64,000 nucleotides of DNA from Arthrobacter sp. ISL-95 (GTDB lineage: Bacteria > Actinomycetota > Actinomycetes > Actinomycetales > Micrococcaceae): assembly GCF_018613695.1 (NCBI RefSeq), contig NZ_JAGGPR010000008.1, forward strand, positions 273,894 to 337,893. The letters run 5' to 3'. The notes below the pieces were generated by a model. It saw only the letters and a list, made by a program, of their open reading frames with translations, ran no database searches and was not told the origin of the DNA. Within the stretch, counting starts at the first letter, position 1, and every line of letters starts with the position of its first letter. Shown here in pieces: positions 1 to 7,469 of the stretch. A program made the translations under genes and the position numbers.

Positions 1-333
1 TCCACTGTGTTGCTGGCGCACCTTGAAACAGTGGACGACGGCGGAGGTTCCGTCAGGACTGTCCGTCGCCTCATCACGCCGCAGCATGACAGCGGAATTC
101 TGCCCGGCACCTCGCAGGGGGCATTGTTCGCAGCGGCGAAGGCCGCAGGGTGGGAGCTCGGTTACGGGCCGCTTGTCCCGCAGGACCTGTTCGATGCCGA
201 CGCCGTGTGGCTCATCTCGAGCATCCGTTTGATCGCTCCCGTGAATCACATCAACGGCAAGGAAATCGGTACACCGGCTGTTCGCAAGCAGCTCACTGCC
301 GAGCTCAACGCATTGTTCGCGGGCATCGAGTAA
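1..333 (+). CDS. Aminotransferase class IV protein, C-terminal part (4-amino-4-deoxychorismate lyase-like)
   Basis: The reading frame is open from the window edge to a TAA at 331-333, so the N-terminus and true start lie outside. The visible 110 residues match the C-terminal half of fold-type IV PLP enzymes. They contain the family motif SGILPGTSQGAL, which binds the cofactor phosphate in this family, and a C-terminal VWLISSIR strand. In this family 4-amino-4-deoxychorismate lyase makes p-aminobenzoate for folate; branched-chain aminotransferases and D-amino-acid transaminases are the alternatives. The short C-terminus and the SS-R motif favour the lyase, but the PLP lysine is not visible, so the exact activity is an inference. 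Confidence 0.75.
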   Translation, partial: STVLLAHLETVDDGGGSVRTVRRLITPQHDSGILPGTSQGALFAAAKAAGWELGYGPLVPQDLFDADAVWLISSIRLIAPVNHINGKEIGTPAVRKQLTAELNALFAGIE

Positions 334-586
334 ATCAGCGGGCTTCGAAAGTTTCGCTTGCGTTGCTCCGCTAGGAACCTAGCAGATGGCAAGTAGAGTA
401 ATCGCTCGAATGACTCAATGATTAGAACTTCTTGCCCTCGGCCGTGAGTGATCTGCGCGTTCAATCGCGTTTCTTAGGCTCCTTGAAATGGACATTCGTC
501 ATGTGATGAATCTTGTACTCGTGTTAGTTGGATCACGTCCGGCTGGTACTACTTCAGACTTTGCTGGCTAACCTCCCGGAGGGAAT
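334..586. other. Intergenic region upstream of the amino-acid permease
   Basis: I see no gene, tRNA or clear terminator in these 253 bases. The AT content is higher than in the flanking genes. The permease promoter should lie here, but I cannot assign -35 and -10 boxes with confidence. A strong ribosome binding site, GGAGGG, sits just before the permease ATG. Confidence 0.4.
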
Positions 587-2041
587 ATGGGACTCAGCTC
601 CCCCACAGAAGCCGAAGCATCGGCAACCGAGGCGCAGTCTCAGACTGACGCCTCTCAAACAGGACTTCGCCGGTCCATGGAGGCCCGGCACCTGGTCATG
701 ATCGCCATGGGCGGCGTCATCGGCTCAGGCCTGTTCGTCAGTTCCGGATACACCATCTCCACTGCCGGGCCCTTGGGTGCGGTCCTCGCCTTCCTCATAG
801 GCGCCGTAGTGGTCTATTTGGTGATGGCATGCCTCGGGGAGCTCGCTGTTGCGTTCCCCGTCTCGGGTGCCTTCCACATTTATGCTGCACGCACCATCGG
901 CCCGGCAACCGGCTTTGCCACCGCCTGGCTCTATTGGCTCTGCTGGGCCGTGGCTCTAGGTTCCGAGTTCACCGCAGCGGGCCTACTCATGCAACGCTGG
1001 TTCCCGGGCGTTGACGTATGGATCTGGTGCTTCGTCTTCGCCACTGCCCTGTTCACCCTGAACGCCATTTCATCGCGCGTCTTTGGTGAATCGGAGTTCT
1101 GGTTCGCGCTCATCAAGGTCGCCGCCGTCGTCGGCCTGATCATCCTGGGCGGCGCCGCCTTGGCAGGATTCCACCCCCTGGCCCCTGGCGAGTTCCCCTC
1201 CTTTGGCGAAAACTTCAACACGCCAGACGGGTTGTTCCCCAACGGTTTTACCGGCGTCTTCGTCACCTGCCTGGCGGTCTTCTACGCCTTCTCGGGTTCC
1301 GAGCTGATCGGGGTTGCCGCCGGTGAGACCGCAAACCCCGGCGCGAACATCCCCAAAGCAATGCGGACCACTGTCATCCGGCTCATGATCTTCTTTGTTG
1401 GTGCGATCGTGGTCATCGCAGCCACCATCCCGTACGAACAAGTCAGCGTGGACGAGAGCCCGTTCGTCACGGTCTTCTCCATGCTGGGTATCCCGTACGC
1501 CGCGGACATCATGAACTTCGTCATCATCACGGCACTGCTTTCCGCCGGAAACTGCGGGCTCTTCTCCTGCGCCCGCATGCTCTTTTCGTTGGCTGATGAA
1601 GGACACGCGCCCAAGGCTTTCCGAAAGTTGACCAAGCGCGGGATCCCCATGGTGGCCCTCTGCGTCAGCATGCTGGGTGGCCTGGCGTCACTGATCAGCA
1701 GTGTGGTGGCCGCGGAAACCGTCTACCTGGTGCTGGTCTCCGTGGCCGGTTTCGCCACCGTTGGTGTGTGGATGTCAATCGTCGCTTCACACTTCATCTA
1801 CCGGCGGACCTTCATCAAAAACGGTGGCGACCTCAGCACGCTGCCGTATAAGGCTCCCCTGTTTCCGCTGGTTCCGATCCTCGCGTTCGCGCTTTGCTTG
1901 GTGTCGCTGATCGGCATCGCGTTCGACCCCAATCAGGTGGCAGCTCTCTTCTTTGGCGTTCCGTTCGTGGGCGCCTGCTACGCCATCTTCTACTTCAAGT
2001 ACGGACGGCGCCGATCGCTCAAGAAGGCAGTGGACGCCTAG
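587..2041 (+). CDS. Amino-acid permease, APC superfamily (AAT-type)
   Basis: This 484-residue protein is a cytoplasmic-membrane amino-acid/proton symporter of the APC superfamily. The N-terminal 35 residues are hydrophilic. The first membrane segment carries the signature MGGVIGSGLFVSSG, the substrate-binding unwound helix of AAT-type permeases such as LysP, AnsP and GabP. About twelve hydrophobic segments follow, which is normal length for the family. The start is well supported by GGAGGG seven bases upstream. It is a monocistronic gene followed by a repeat block. Which amino acid it carries cannot be told from sequence; GABA, lysine, proline or aromatic amino acids are all possible. Confidence 0.88.
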   Translation: MGLSSPTEAEASATEAQSQTDASQTGLRRSMEARHLVMIAMGGVIGSGLFVSSGYTISTAGPLGAVLAFLIGAVVVYLVMACLGELAVAFPVSGAFHIYAARTIGPATGFATAWLYWLCWAVALGSEFTAAGLLMQRWFPGVDVWIWCFVFATALFTLNAISSRVFGESEFWFALIKVAAVVGLIILGGAALAGFHPLAPGEFPSFGENFNTPDGLFPNGFTGVFVTCLAVFYAFSGSELIGVAAGETANPGANIPKAMRTTVIRLMIFFVGAIVVIAATIPYEQVSVDESPFVTVFSMLGIPYAADIMNFVIITALLSAGNCGLFSCARMLFSLADEGHAPKAFRKLTKRGIPMVALCVSMLGGLASLISSVVAAETVYLVLVSVAGFATVGVWMSIVASHFIYRRTFIKNGGDLSTLPYKAPLFPLVPILAFALCLVSLIGIAFDPNQVAALFFGVPFVGACYAIFYFKYGRRRSLKKAVDA

Positions 2042-2051
2042 TCATTACTGG

Positions 2052-2256
2052 GTATGCGGCTTTCTGACCCTCTTTGACTGCAGATCAGCCCTTGGGCAAC
2101 CTTTCCCTGTTGCCCAAGGGCTGACCTCGTCTCAAACAGGGTCAGGAACCATCGCGGGCCGGGCCTCCACCACCCACTTTGGTTTCCAAACCTCCCGACA
2201 CGCCTGCTAGGGGGTGTGTTGGGGAGCTCCCGCCGCCAAAGCAGGTGGTGGCCGCA
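2052..2256. repeat. Composite hairpin repeat, copy 1
   Basis: This is the first of two direct copies, about 205 bp long and offset by 263-264 bases. Its core is a perfect 16-bp stem, TCAGCCCTTGGGCAAC (2085-2100) against its complement (2109-2124), with an 8-base loop. This is wrapped by an outer arm, CTGACCCT...TTTGA against TCAAA...AGGGTCAG. A second structure lies downstream, CCACCAC...CTTTGG (about 2167-2182) against CCAAAG...GTGGTGG (2236-2251), with an inner CTCCCGACAC/GTGTTGGGGAG arm. It may terminate transcription of the permease. Confidence 0.8.
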
Positions 2257-2314
2257 CGGTTGAGCTTTGGGTGAAATTACGACGACGGCACTCGCCTCGC
2301 CTGCCCGCCCCCGG

Positions 2315-2520
2315 GTCTGCGGGTTCCTGACCTTCTTTGGATGCAGGTCAGCCCTTGGGCAACCTTTCCCGGTTGCCCAAGGGCTGATCTCGTCTCAAAC
2401 AGGGTCATGGCCCTTCACGGGCCGGGCCTCCACCACCTACTTTGATTTCCAAACCTCCCCGACACGCCTGCTAGGGGGTGTGTTGGGGAGCTCCCGCCGC
2501 CAAAGTAGGTGGTTGCCGCC
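2315..2520. repeat. Composite hairpin repeat, copy 2
   Basis: This is the second copy of the element at 2052-2256 and carries the same perfect 16-bp stem (2348-2363 against 2372-2387) with an 8-base loop. The second structure is better paired here than in copy 1: CCACCACCTACTTTG pairs with CAAAGTAGGTGGTTG with a single mismatch. Divergence between the copies is concentrated outside the pairing arms. The 58 bases between the copies hold nothing I recognise. Confidence 0.8.
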
Positions 2521-2540
2521 CCCCCTTTAAGCGGTTGAAC

Positions 2541-3023
2541 CTACTTCTTGGCAGCGCGGACCGGGTGCTCACTCAAGATGGACAGCCGGTTGAAGGCGTT
2601 GATCCCAATAGCCGCCATGCAAAGCACGCTGATCTGCTCGTCGCTGTAGTGCTGGCGCGCCTGTTCGAAGAGCTCCGGGCTGGGCCTCGATGAGCTCATG
2701 CGGGTGATCTGTTCCGAAATTTCCATGGCCACCACTTCGGCAGGCTCGAACAACTGCACTTCCTTGTAGACGGCAACGAGGGACAGCCGTTGTTCCGTCT
2801 CGCCATATTTCAGGGCCCGCCGGTGGTGAAGATCCAGGCAGAAGGCGCAACCGTTGATCTGCGAGCACAAGTAGTTGACGAGTTCAAGGGTGCGGCGCGG
2901 GATGCCAAGCCGGTCAGCTTCGTCCACCAACTGCTGCGAATAGTGGCTCAGTGTCGCGTAGAGATCCGGCTGCTGCTTATCCAGATAGCCGGCCAGCCGT
3001 GGTTTTGTTTCCTGTTCAGGCAT
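2541..3023 (-). CDS. AhpD-like carboxymuconolactone decarboxylase family protein
   Basis: The 160-residue protein has the AhpD/CMD fold. Its core motif, NGCAFCLDLHHRRA, contains the CxxC redox pair and the following histidine of alkylhydroperoxidase-like proteins. The flanking segment LVNYLCSQINGC is also typical. Proteins of this family reduce peroxides or act as thiol-disulfide proteins in the cytoplasm. The exact substrate is unknown, and many such single-domain members are unassigned. A small putative membrane ORF ends just upstream at 3033, so the two may be co-transcribed from the cysteine-synthase-like operon. The ATG is 3021-3023. Confidence 0.85.
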   Translation of the reverse strand: MPEQETKPRLAGYLDKQQPDLYATLSHYSQQLVDEADRLGIPRRTLELVNYLCSQINGCAFCLDLHHRRALKYGETEQRLSLVAVYKEVQLFEPAEVVAMEISEQITRMSSSRPSPELFEQARQHYSDEQISVLCMAAIGINAFNRLSILSEHPVRAAKK

Positions 3024-3032
3024 GCTTGGAGC

Positions 3033-3176
3033 CTAGCGCAACGGGGGTTCCTGTCCCCGCTTCAGCTCCTCAATGCGGAGGCGTAAGAAGATGATTGCGA
3101 GCACCAGGGCGTAAATTACCAGAGCCGCGACAGCCACCATCAGCAGGGTGTAGAGAACCCCAACAAGTGAAAACAA
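3033..3176 (-). CDS. Putative small single-pass membrane protein
   Basis: This is a possible 47-residue protein starting at a TTG (3174-3176) with a GGGGG sequence five bases upstream. It has one long hydrophobic stretch (VLYTLLMVAVAALVIYALVL) followed by a charged tail, LRLRIEELKRG, which suggests one membrane helix with a cytoplasmic C-terminus. The frame extends much further upstream through the 32-bp tandem repeat, but that part is probably not coding. It lies directly before the AhpD-like gene on the same strand. I do not recognise the family and the start is uncertain. Confidence 0.4.
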   Translation of the reverse strand: MFSLVGVLYTLLMVAVAALVIYALVLAIIFLRLRIEELKRGQEPPLR

Positions 3177-3245
3177 GAAAACCCCCAATTTCGCGGCAGC
3201 AAGGTGCCGGGCCGGAGCTTCAGATGCTAGCAGCCCTCGAGAAAA

Positions 3246-3361
3246 CCCGAGGGACATGAGAGAGGATCCGCCCCAAACCCGAGGGACATGAGAGAGGATC
3301 CGCCCCAAACCCGAGGGAAGTGAGAGAGGATCCGCCCCAAACCCGAGGGAAGTGAGAGAGG
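3246..3361. repeat. 32-bp tandem repeat, about 3.6 copies
   Basis: The unit begins CCCGAGGGA and includes GAGAGAGGATCCGCCCC. Copies start at 3246, 3278, 3310 and 3342, so the period is exactly 32. The last copy is partial. The first two copies read GGGACATGAG and the last two GGGAAGTGAG. The array lies immediately after the stop codon of the cysteine-synthase-like gene (minus strand). Because 32 is not a multiple of three, it cannot encode a repeated peptide in one frame. Confidence 0.9.
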
Positions 3362-3364
3362 GTT

Positions 3365-4429
3365 CTACTCGCGCGCGGCAGGGGTGTCTGCGGCGAGCCG
3401 GATGCCGTGCTCTGCCAGCCACACCGGGTTGAAGGCCTTGCTCATATAGTTCGTACCGGCGTCGGGCGCTATGGCCACCACCACGGAACCGTGCGGCGCG
3501 GCGCGAGCCACGCGAATGGCCGCAGCTACAGCGAGCCCGGAAGACGGACCGAGCGCGAGCCCTTCCTCATCAAGGAGTCGGTGGACGGTGGTGTAGACCT
3601 CGTCGTTGGGGATGCGCAGGAAACGGTCCACAATTGAGCGGTCGAAGGCTTTGGGCCATTCAGGCTCGGGCCAGGAGTTGCCCACGCCGTCCACCAGGAT
3701 CTCGCCGGGATGGCCCCCGCTGTAGGCGGAGCCGTAGGGGTCGGCGCCAACAACCTCCACATGCCCGCCGGGACGCGCGGCAGCCACCTGCTCCTTCAAG
3801 TACCGGCCATTCCCGCTAATGGTTCCGCCCGTCCCGATGCCCGCAACGAAGTGAGTGACCAAGCCGCCGGTCTGCTCCCAGATCTCGGGCCCGGTGGTTT
3901 CATAGTGCGCCATGGGGTTGGCAGGGTTGTCGAACTGCATCGGCCGCCACGCACCGGGGGTCTCGGAGGTAATACGCGCTGCCACGGCACGGGCGTTCTC
4001 CGGCGATTCCGACGGCGCGTTCCAGTCGGTCAGGATGACGCGGGCGCCATAGCTGTGCAGCGCGGCGAGCTTCTCTTGGGAGATCGTGTCGCCCGTAACC
4101 ACCACTACCGGGTGTCCCGTCAGGTGCCCGATGAGGGCCAGACCAATCCCGGTATTTCCGGACGTGCTTTCCACAATCGTGGCCCCCGGTTTCAGCTCCC
4201 CGGACTTTTCCGCCGCCCGAACCATGCTGAGCGCCGTGCGGTCCTTGATGGAGCCGCCCGGGTTTTCGGACTCGAGCTTGATGTGGATGGTGCTGCCCAG
4301 GCCGCGGCCCAGCGCCTCCAACTTCACCAGTGGCGTGTTCCCCACCTTGTCCAGGACTGAGGCGTCCAGCCCGTCAGGGACGGAATCGGCCGCGTGCACT
4401 CCATGTTTGCGGATTACTGCACTCACCAC
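3365..4429 (-). CDS. PLP-dependent cysteine synthase family enzyme
   Basis: This 354-residue fold-type II PLP enzyme has the hallmarks of the CysK/CysM/cystathionine beta-synthase group. The Schiff-base lysine lies in GGSIKDRTALS (Lys62), the substrate loop is STSGNTG (about 88-94), and the phosphate-binding loop is GTGGTISG (about 196-203). It is longer than CysK (about 310) because of an N-terminal extension of some 25 residues. The family replaces an activated serine side chain with a nucleophile such as sulfide, or does the reverse. The GTG start overlaps the end of the HAL-like gene by seven bases, so translation is coupled. The context suggests it works on a product of the upstream lyase and monooxygenase rather than being the housekeeping cysteine synthase; this is inference. 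Confidence 0.85.
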   Translation of the reverse strand: MVSAVIRKHGVHAADSVPDGLDASVLDKVGNTPLVKLEALGRGLGSTIHIKLESENPGGSIKDRTALSMVRAAEKSGELKPGATIVESTSGNTGIGLALIGHLTGHPVVVVTGDTISQEKLAALHSYGARVILTDWNAPSESPENARAVAARITSETPGAWRPMQFDNPANPMAHYETTGPEIWEQTGGLVTHFVAGIGTGGTISGNGRYLKEQVAAARPGGHVEVVGADPYGSAYSGGHPGEILVDGVGNSWPEPEWPKAFDRSIVDRFLRIPNDEVYTTVHRLLDEEGLALGPSSGLAVAAAIRVARAAPHGSVVVAIAPDAGTNYMSKAFNPVWLAEHGIRLAADTPAARE

Positions 4430-5988
4430 GTCTTCTCCCCTGTCTCCGCAAGCTCCCGGGCAACGGCATCCCGTAACTCCGTCCTCGCCCGCTCCACTAA
4501 GTCCGGCGCTGATGGCCGGTGGGCAAGCACGTCTGCGAGTCGGCCCACCACTAAGCCGGTTCCCTTTCCCAGCGGCTGCGCGGCCCCCGCTTCCAGCAGC
4601 AGGTACGACGCCGTCAGCGCTTCGATCACCAACAGTTTTTCCGCAGCCTCCACCGACTTTTCGAGTTGCTGCAGGGCGAGCGGGGCCAGCGTTGAATGGT
4701 CCTCGACGTCGGCGGAAAGGGTAGGGGCTCCCAGCGTCGCCGGGGCGGCAAGGAACTTGAGCTCGGACAAGAGTCCGGCGGCCGAGTACCAGAGCAGCCC
4801 GGGAAGTTCTTCCTGGGCCAGGCCCTCCCCGGAGGATGCCGACTGCAGATGGCGGGCGCGGATAGCCCGCTGCGGCGGATACAACTTGGCGATGCGACGC
4901 TCACTGGAAATACCAACGTGCGCCAACGCCAGCCGCAGACCCTCAAAAGCAAGGGCCAGCTGCATCGGTTGGAAGTTGCCGCCGGACACCATGTGACCGG
5001 ATTCGACATCAACCAAGGGATTATCACCGCGGCCGTTCAGCTCCACGTCCAAGGCAGAGCCGAGCTGCGTCACGAATGTTCGAAAGGCCCCGTGAGTCTG
5101 CGGTGCGGCCCTAAAGGACAACGGATCCTGAACCGACACTTCGGGGCGAATATCCTCCAGCCACCCGCCGCTCAGCAGGCTACGGACGGCAGCTGCCGAG
5201 TCGCGCTGCCCGTCCACCGCCTTGGCTGCCTGAATTGTCGGCGAAAACGGGCTGAGGTTCCCGCCGCCGTCGTACCTTGCGATCGTCTCCAGCGAGAGGG
5301 AAAGTGCGACGTCGGCCAGCCCGGCCACGTGCTGCAGCCGCAGCAATGCGAGGGTTCCGGCACCTACCGAGTAGGCGTTGGCGCTGACCAGGGCGAGAGC
5401 CTCGCCGGGTGCAAGAACCAGGGGCTGGAGTCCGGCGTCGGCGAGCGCTTTGGCACCGGAGATCAGGGTCCCGTCCGCGCTGAACGCTTCACCCTCCCCG
5501 ATGGCAACGGCGGCGACGGCGGCAAGTTGGGTCAGGTCCGACGAGCCCACCGAACCTTCGCACGGGATGGCTGGAAAGACGCCGCGGTTGAGCATGTCGG
5601 CATAGAACGTAGCGGTCTCGGGGCGCACTCCCGAGCCGCCTCGGCTGAAACCGATCAGCCGGGTGAGCATCACGGCGCGGGCGGCAGCGCGGTCCAGATA
5701 CGAGCCCACCCCGCTGTTGTGATACCTGACCACCTGGACTTGGTAGGCAAGGAGCGAGTTCTCCTCCACAGCCGTATCGCGGCCAGATCCCAACAAGGTG
5801 TTGAGTCCGTACACGCGCTGCCCTGAGGCCGCTGTCTGTTCCACTAGCTCTCTCGACCGCAGCAGCAAAGACAACGCATCCTGGTTCAGCTCCACGTGAA
5901 ACGTAGGCTCCTGAGCAGCAAGTGCAACGTCCGCAGCACGCACGGGAGCTGCGCCAATCACTAACTTCTTCAGATTCCCGGAGACCAT
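4423..5988 (-). CDS. Divergent HAL/PAL-superfamily lyase lacking the MIO tripeptide
   Basis: The 521-residue protein aligns over its whole length with aromatic amino-acid ammonia-lyases. It keeps YGLNT (Tyr60), SDNPL-like GRGDNPLVD, SGGNF and SSERRIAKL. Active HAL/PAL enzymes build their MIO cofactor from Ala-Ser-Gly in GSVGASGDL. Here the region reads GSVGSSDL (145-152), one residue shorter and without the glycine, so MIO cannot form in the usual way. The NGT motif is also absent (VSANAYS, 201-207), and the tyrosine of QDxYSxR is a leucine (QDPLSFR, 287-293). It is therefore unlikely to be a histidine ammonia-lyase, and a different elimination or a non-MIO reaction is more likely. Its ATG overlaps the monooxygenase stop (TAATG) and its end overlaps the next gene. 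Confidence 0.82.
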   Translation of the reverse strand: MVSGNLKKLVIGAAPVRAADVALAAQEPTFHVELNQDALSLLLRSRELVEQTAASGQRVYGLNTLLGSGRDTAVEENSLLAYQVQVVRYHNSGVGSYLDRAAARAVMLTRLIGFSRGGSGVRPETATFYADMLNRGVFPAIPCEGSVGSSDLTQLAAVAAVAIGEGEAFSADGTLISGAKALADAGLQPLVLAPGEALALVSANAYSVGAGTLALLRLQHVAGLADVALSLSLETIARYDGGGNLSPFSPTIQAAKAVDGQRDSAAAVRSLLSGGWLEDIRPEVSVQDPLSFRAAPQTHGAFRTFVTQLGSALDVELNGRGDNPLVDVESGHMVSGGNFQPMQLALAFEGLRLALAHVGISSERRIAKLYPPQRAIRARHLQSASSGEGLAQEELPGLLWYSAAGLLSELKFLAAPATLGAPTLSADVEDHSTLAPLALQQLEKSVEAAEKLLVIEALTASYLLLEAGAAQPLGKGTGLVVGRLADVLAHRPSAPDLVERARTELRDAVARELAETGEKTW

Positions 5989-7316
5989 TAGAAATCCAGG
6001 AGGTTCTGCCGGAACCCGCCGTTGCCGTAACTCTTCCTCAACAGGCCGCGACGCCGCAGTTCGGGCGTGAGCTTGTCCAGCACACTGTGCACGGTGACCG
6101 GGTCCACAAAGCCGGAGAAGAGGAACCCGTCGCCACCCACTTCAGACCCTGTCGATTCCAGGTAGTCGGCAATTTCGCCTGCCGTGCCGATAATCGAGTC
6201 ACCCGCCCCGCCACTGCGTGCCTGGAGGATCTGGCGAAGCGTGGCACCCGGAGGGGCTGCCTTGGCGAAGTGCTCCAACGTGCCTTGGTTGCTGTTGGTG
6301 CTCAACTCGGGCAGCGGAGCGTCGAGATCGAATTGCTTGAAGTCGATCACTGACAGGTAGGAGATGGAGTTCAGTTGGCTGTCGATGTCGCGCTGGGTGA
6401 GTTCCCGCCGCTGAGCTCGCAGTTCCTCGGCCTCGGTTTGGGTACCAACAACGGTAGGCTTCAGGACGAAAAGTACCTTGACGTCGTCCGGGTTGCGTCC
6501 GGCTTTCGCAGCTTCGGCGCGGATCGAGTCCCGGTAGGACTTCATCCCGTCAACGCCACGGGCCAAAGCAATGGCTACGTCAGCATTCCCGCCGGCAAAC
6601 GCCTTTCCCCGGGGAGAGGCACCGGCCTGAACCAGTACAGGTTCCTCAGGCAAAGGCGCTGTGTTCAGCGGACCCCTGACCTTGAAGAAGTCACCCTGGT
6701 GGTTAATGGGGTGCACTTTGCTGTGGTCGGCGAACACTCCTGCGTCAACATCCTCAAGCACGGCGCCAGGTTCCCAACTGCGCCAAAGCCGCCTGACGAC
6801 GTCGACGAATTCCTCAGCCTTCTCGTAACGGAGGTCATGTTCGATCTGCTGGTCCAGCCCGTAGTTCTGGGCGGCGAGGTCGCTGCCCGAGGTGACAACG
6901 TTCCAGCCAAGCTGCCCCTCGGAGAAATGCTGCAGCGTGGCCAGGAGCCGGGCGGCAGTGAAGGGCGGGTAGAAGGAAGCACTGACCGTCGGGACAATCC
7001 CGAGGTGCTCGGTGGCGGAGAGAAGGTAGGGGACCAACGCCAACGGATCATGTTTCGGGGCGAAAGATGCGTGTGCCAGAGACACCTCAGCAGAGCCGCC
7101 GTAGGTGTCCGGAACGGTAAGGGAATCTTCAATGATGAACAGGTCCAACCCGGATCGCTCAAATGCCCGGACGGCTTCCTGGTACAGGGCGGGTTTCTTC
7201 CAGTCGTACCCAAGCCCATAGCCGGGGGTCCCCCACCCCTGGACACCGAAACCGTGGCCAACAAACCATCCAAAGTGCAGCATGGGCTTGAGTGTAGAAC
7301 TGCTTTGTCCGTTCAC
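5988..7316 (-). CDS. LLM-class FMN-dependent monooxygenase, NtaA/SnaA/DszA family
   Basis: The 442-residue protein is a flavin-dependent TIM-barrel monooxygenase that uses FMNH2 supplied by a separate reductase. Family features are HFGWFVGHGFGVQGW near the N-terminus, LGIVPTVSASFYPPF, the LGWNVVTSG strand and the VLVQAGASPRGKAFA motif. Relatives cleave C-N or C-S bonds in nitrilotriacetate, EDTA, dibenzothiophene sulfone and S-succinyl-cysteine (YxeK/CmoJ type). It is the first gene of the overlapping minus-strand operon, and a divergent SulP permease starts 153 bases away. Together with the cysteine-synthase-like gene this favours release of sulfur from an organic compound. The start is a GTG at 7316; an internal ATG at residue 12 lacks a ribosome binding site. 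Confidence 0.85.
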   Translation of the reverse strand: MNGQSSSTLKPMLHFGWFVGHGFGVQGWGTPGYGLGYDWKKPALYQEAVRAFERSGLDLFIIEDSLTVPDTYGGSAEVSLAHASFAPKHDPLALVPYLLSATEHLGIVPTVSASFYPPFTAARLLATLQHFSEGQLGWNVVTSGSDLAAQNYGLDQQIEHDLRYEKAEEFVDVVRRLWRSWEPGAVLEDVDAGVFADHSKVHPINHQGDFFKVRGPLNTAPLPEEPVLVQAGASPRGKAFAGGNADVAIALARGVDGMKSYRDSIRAEAAKAGRNPDDVKVLFVLKPTVVGTQTEAEELRAQRRELTQRDIDSQLNSISYLSVIDFKQFDLDAPLPELSTNSNQGTLEHFAKAAPPGATLRQILQARSGGAGDSIIGTAGEIADYLESTGSEVGGDGFLFSGFVDPVTVHSVLDKLTPELRRRGLLRKSYGNGGFRQNLLDF

Positions 7317-7469
7317 CGCGACCTGATTTCATGCGAAGTTACAGGGGGTCGTACTGGGTCAATTATGCTCCCGGGACGTCACATTTGGGCTGGACTCATA
7401 ACGGCTTGGATGTCCACATACAGCGTTGGCCTTGTTCCGCAAACAACATTGGTCCGGAATGATCGCTGT
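7317..7469. promoter_or_regulatory. Divergent promoter region between the monooxygenase operon and SulP
   Basis: These 153 bases separate two divergent transcription units and must carry both promoters. A short direct repeat, GGGTC (about 7347-7361), is visible but I cannot assign an operator. No riboswitch pattern is apparent. Confidence 0.4.

Noticed and set aside
2052-2520. Insertion sequence
   Set aside because: No transposase frame and no target-site duplication; only hairpin repeats are present.
3177-3422. Coding sequence through the 32-bp tandem repeats
   Set aside because: The period is not a multiple of three, the peptide is low-complexity and the frame overlaps the end of the CysK-like gene.
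4696-5826. 376-residue plus-strand ORF opposite the HAL-like gene
   Set aside because: Shadow frame of the lyase, with no recognisable domain.
4423-5988. Annotation as histidine ammonia-lyase (hutH)
   Set aside because: The MIO tripeptide, NGT motif and key tyrosine are missing, and no hutU, hutI or hutG is adjacent.
6375-7469. N-terminal extension of SulP to 931 residues
   Set aside because: The extension is antisense to the monooxygenase gene and carries no SulP-like sequence; homology starts at the ATG at 7470.
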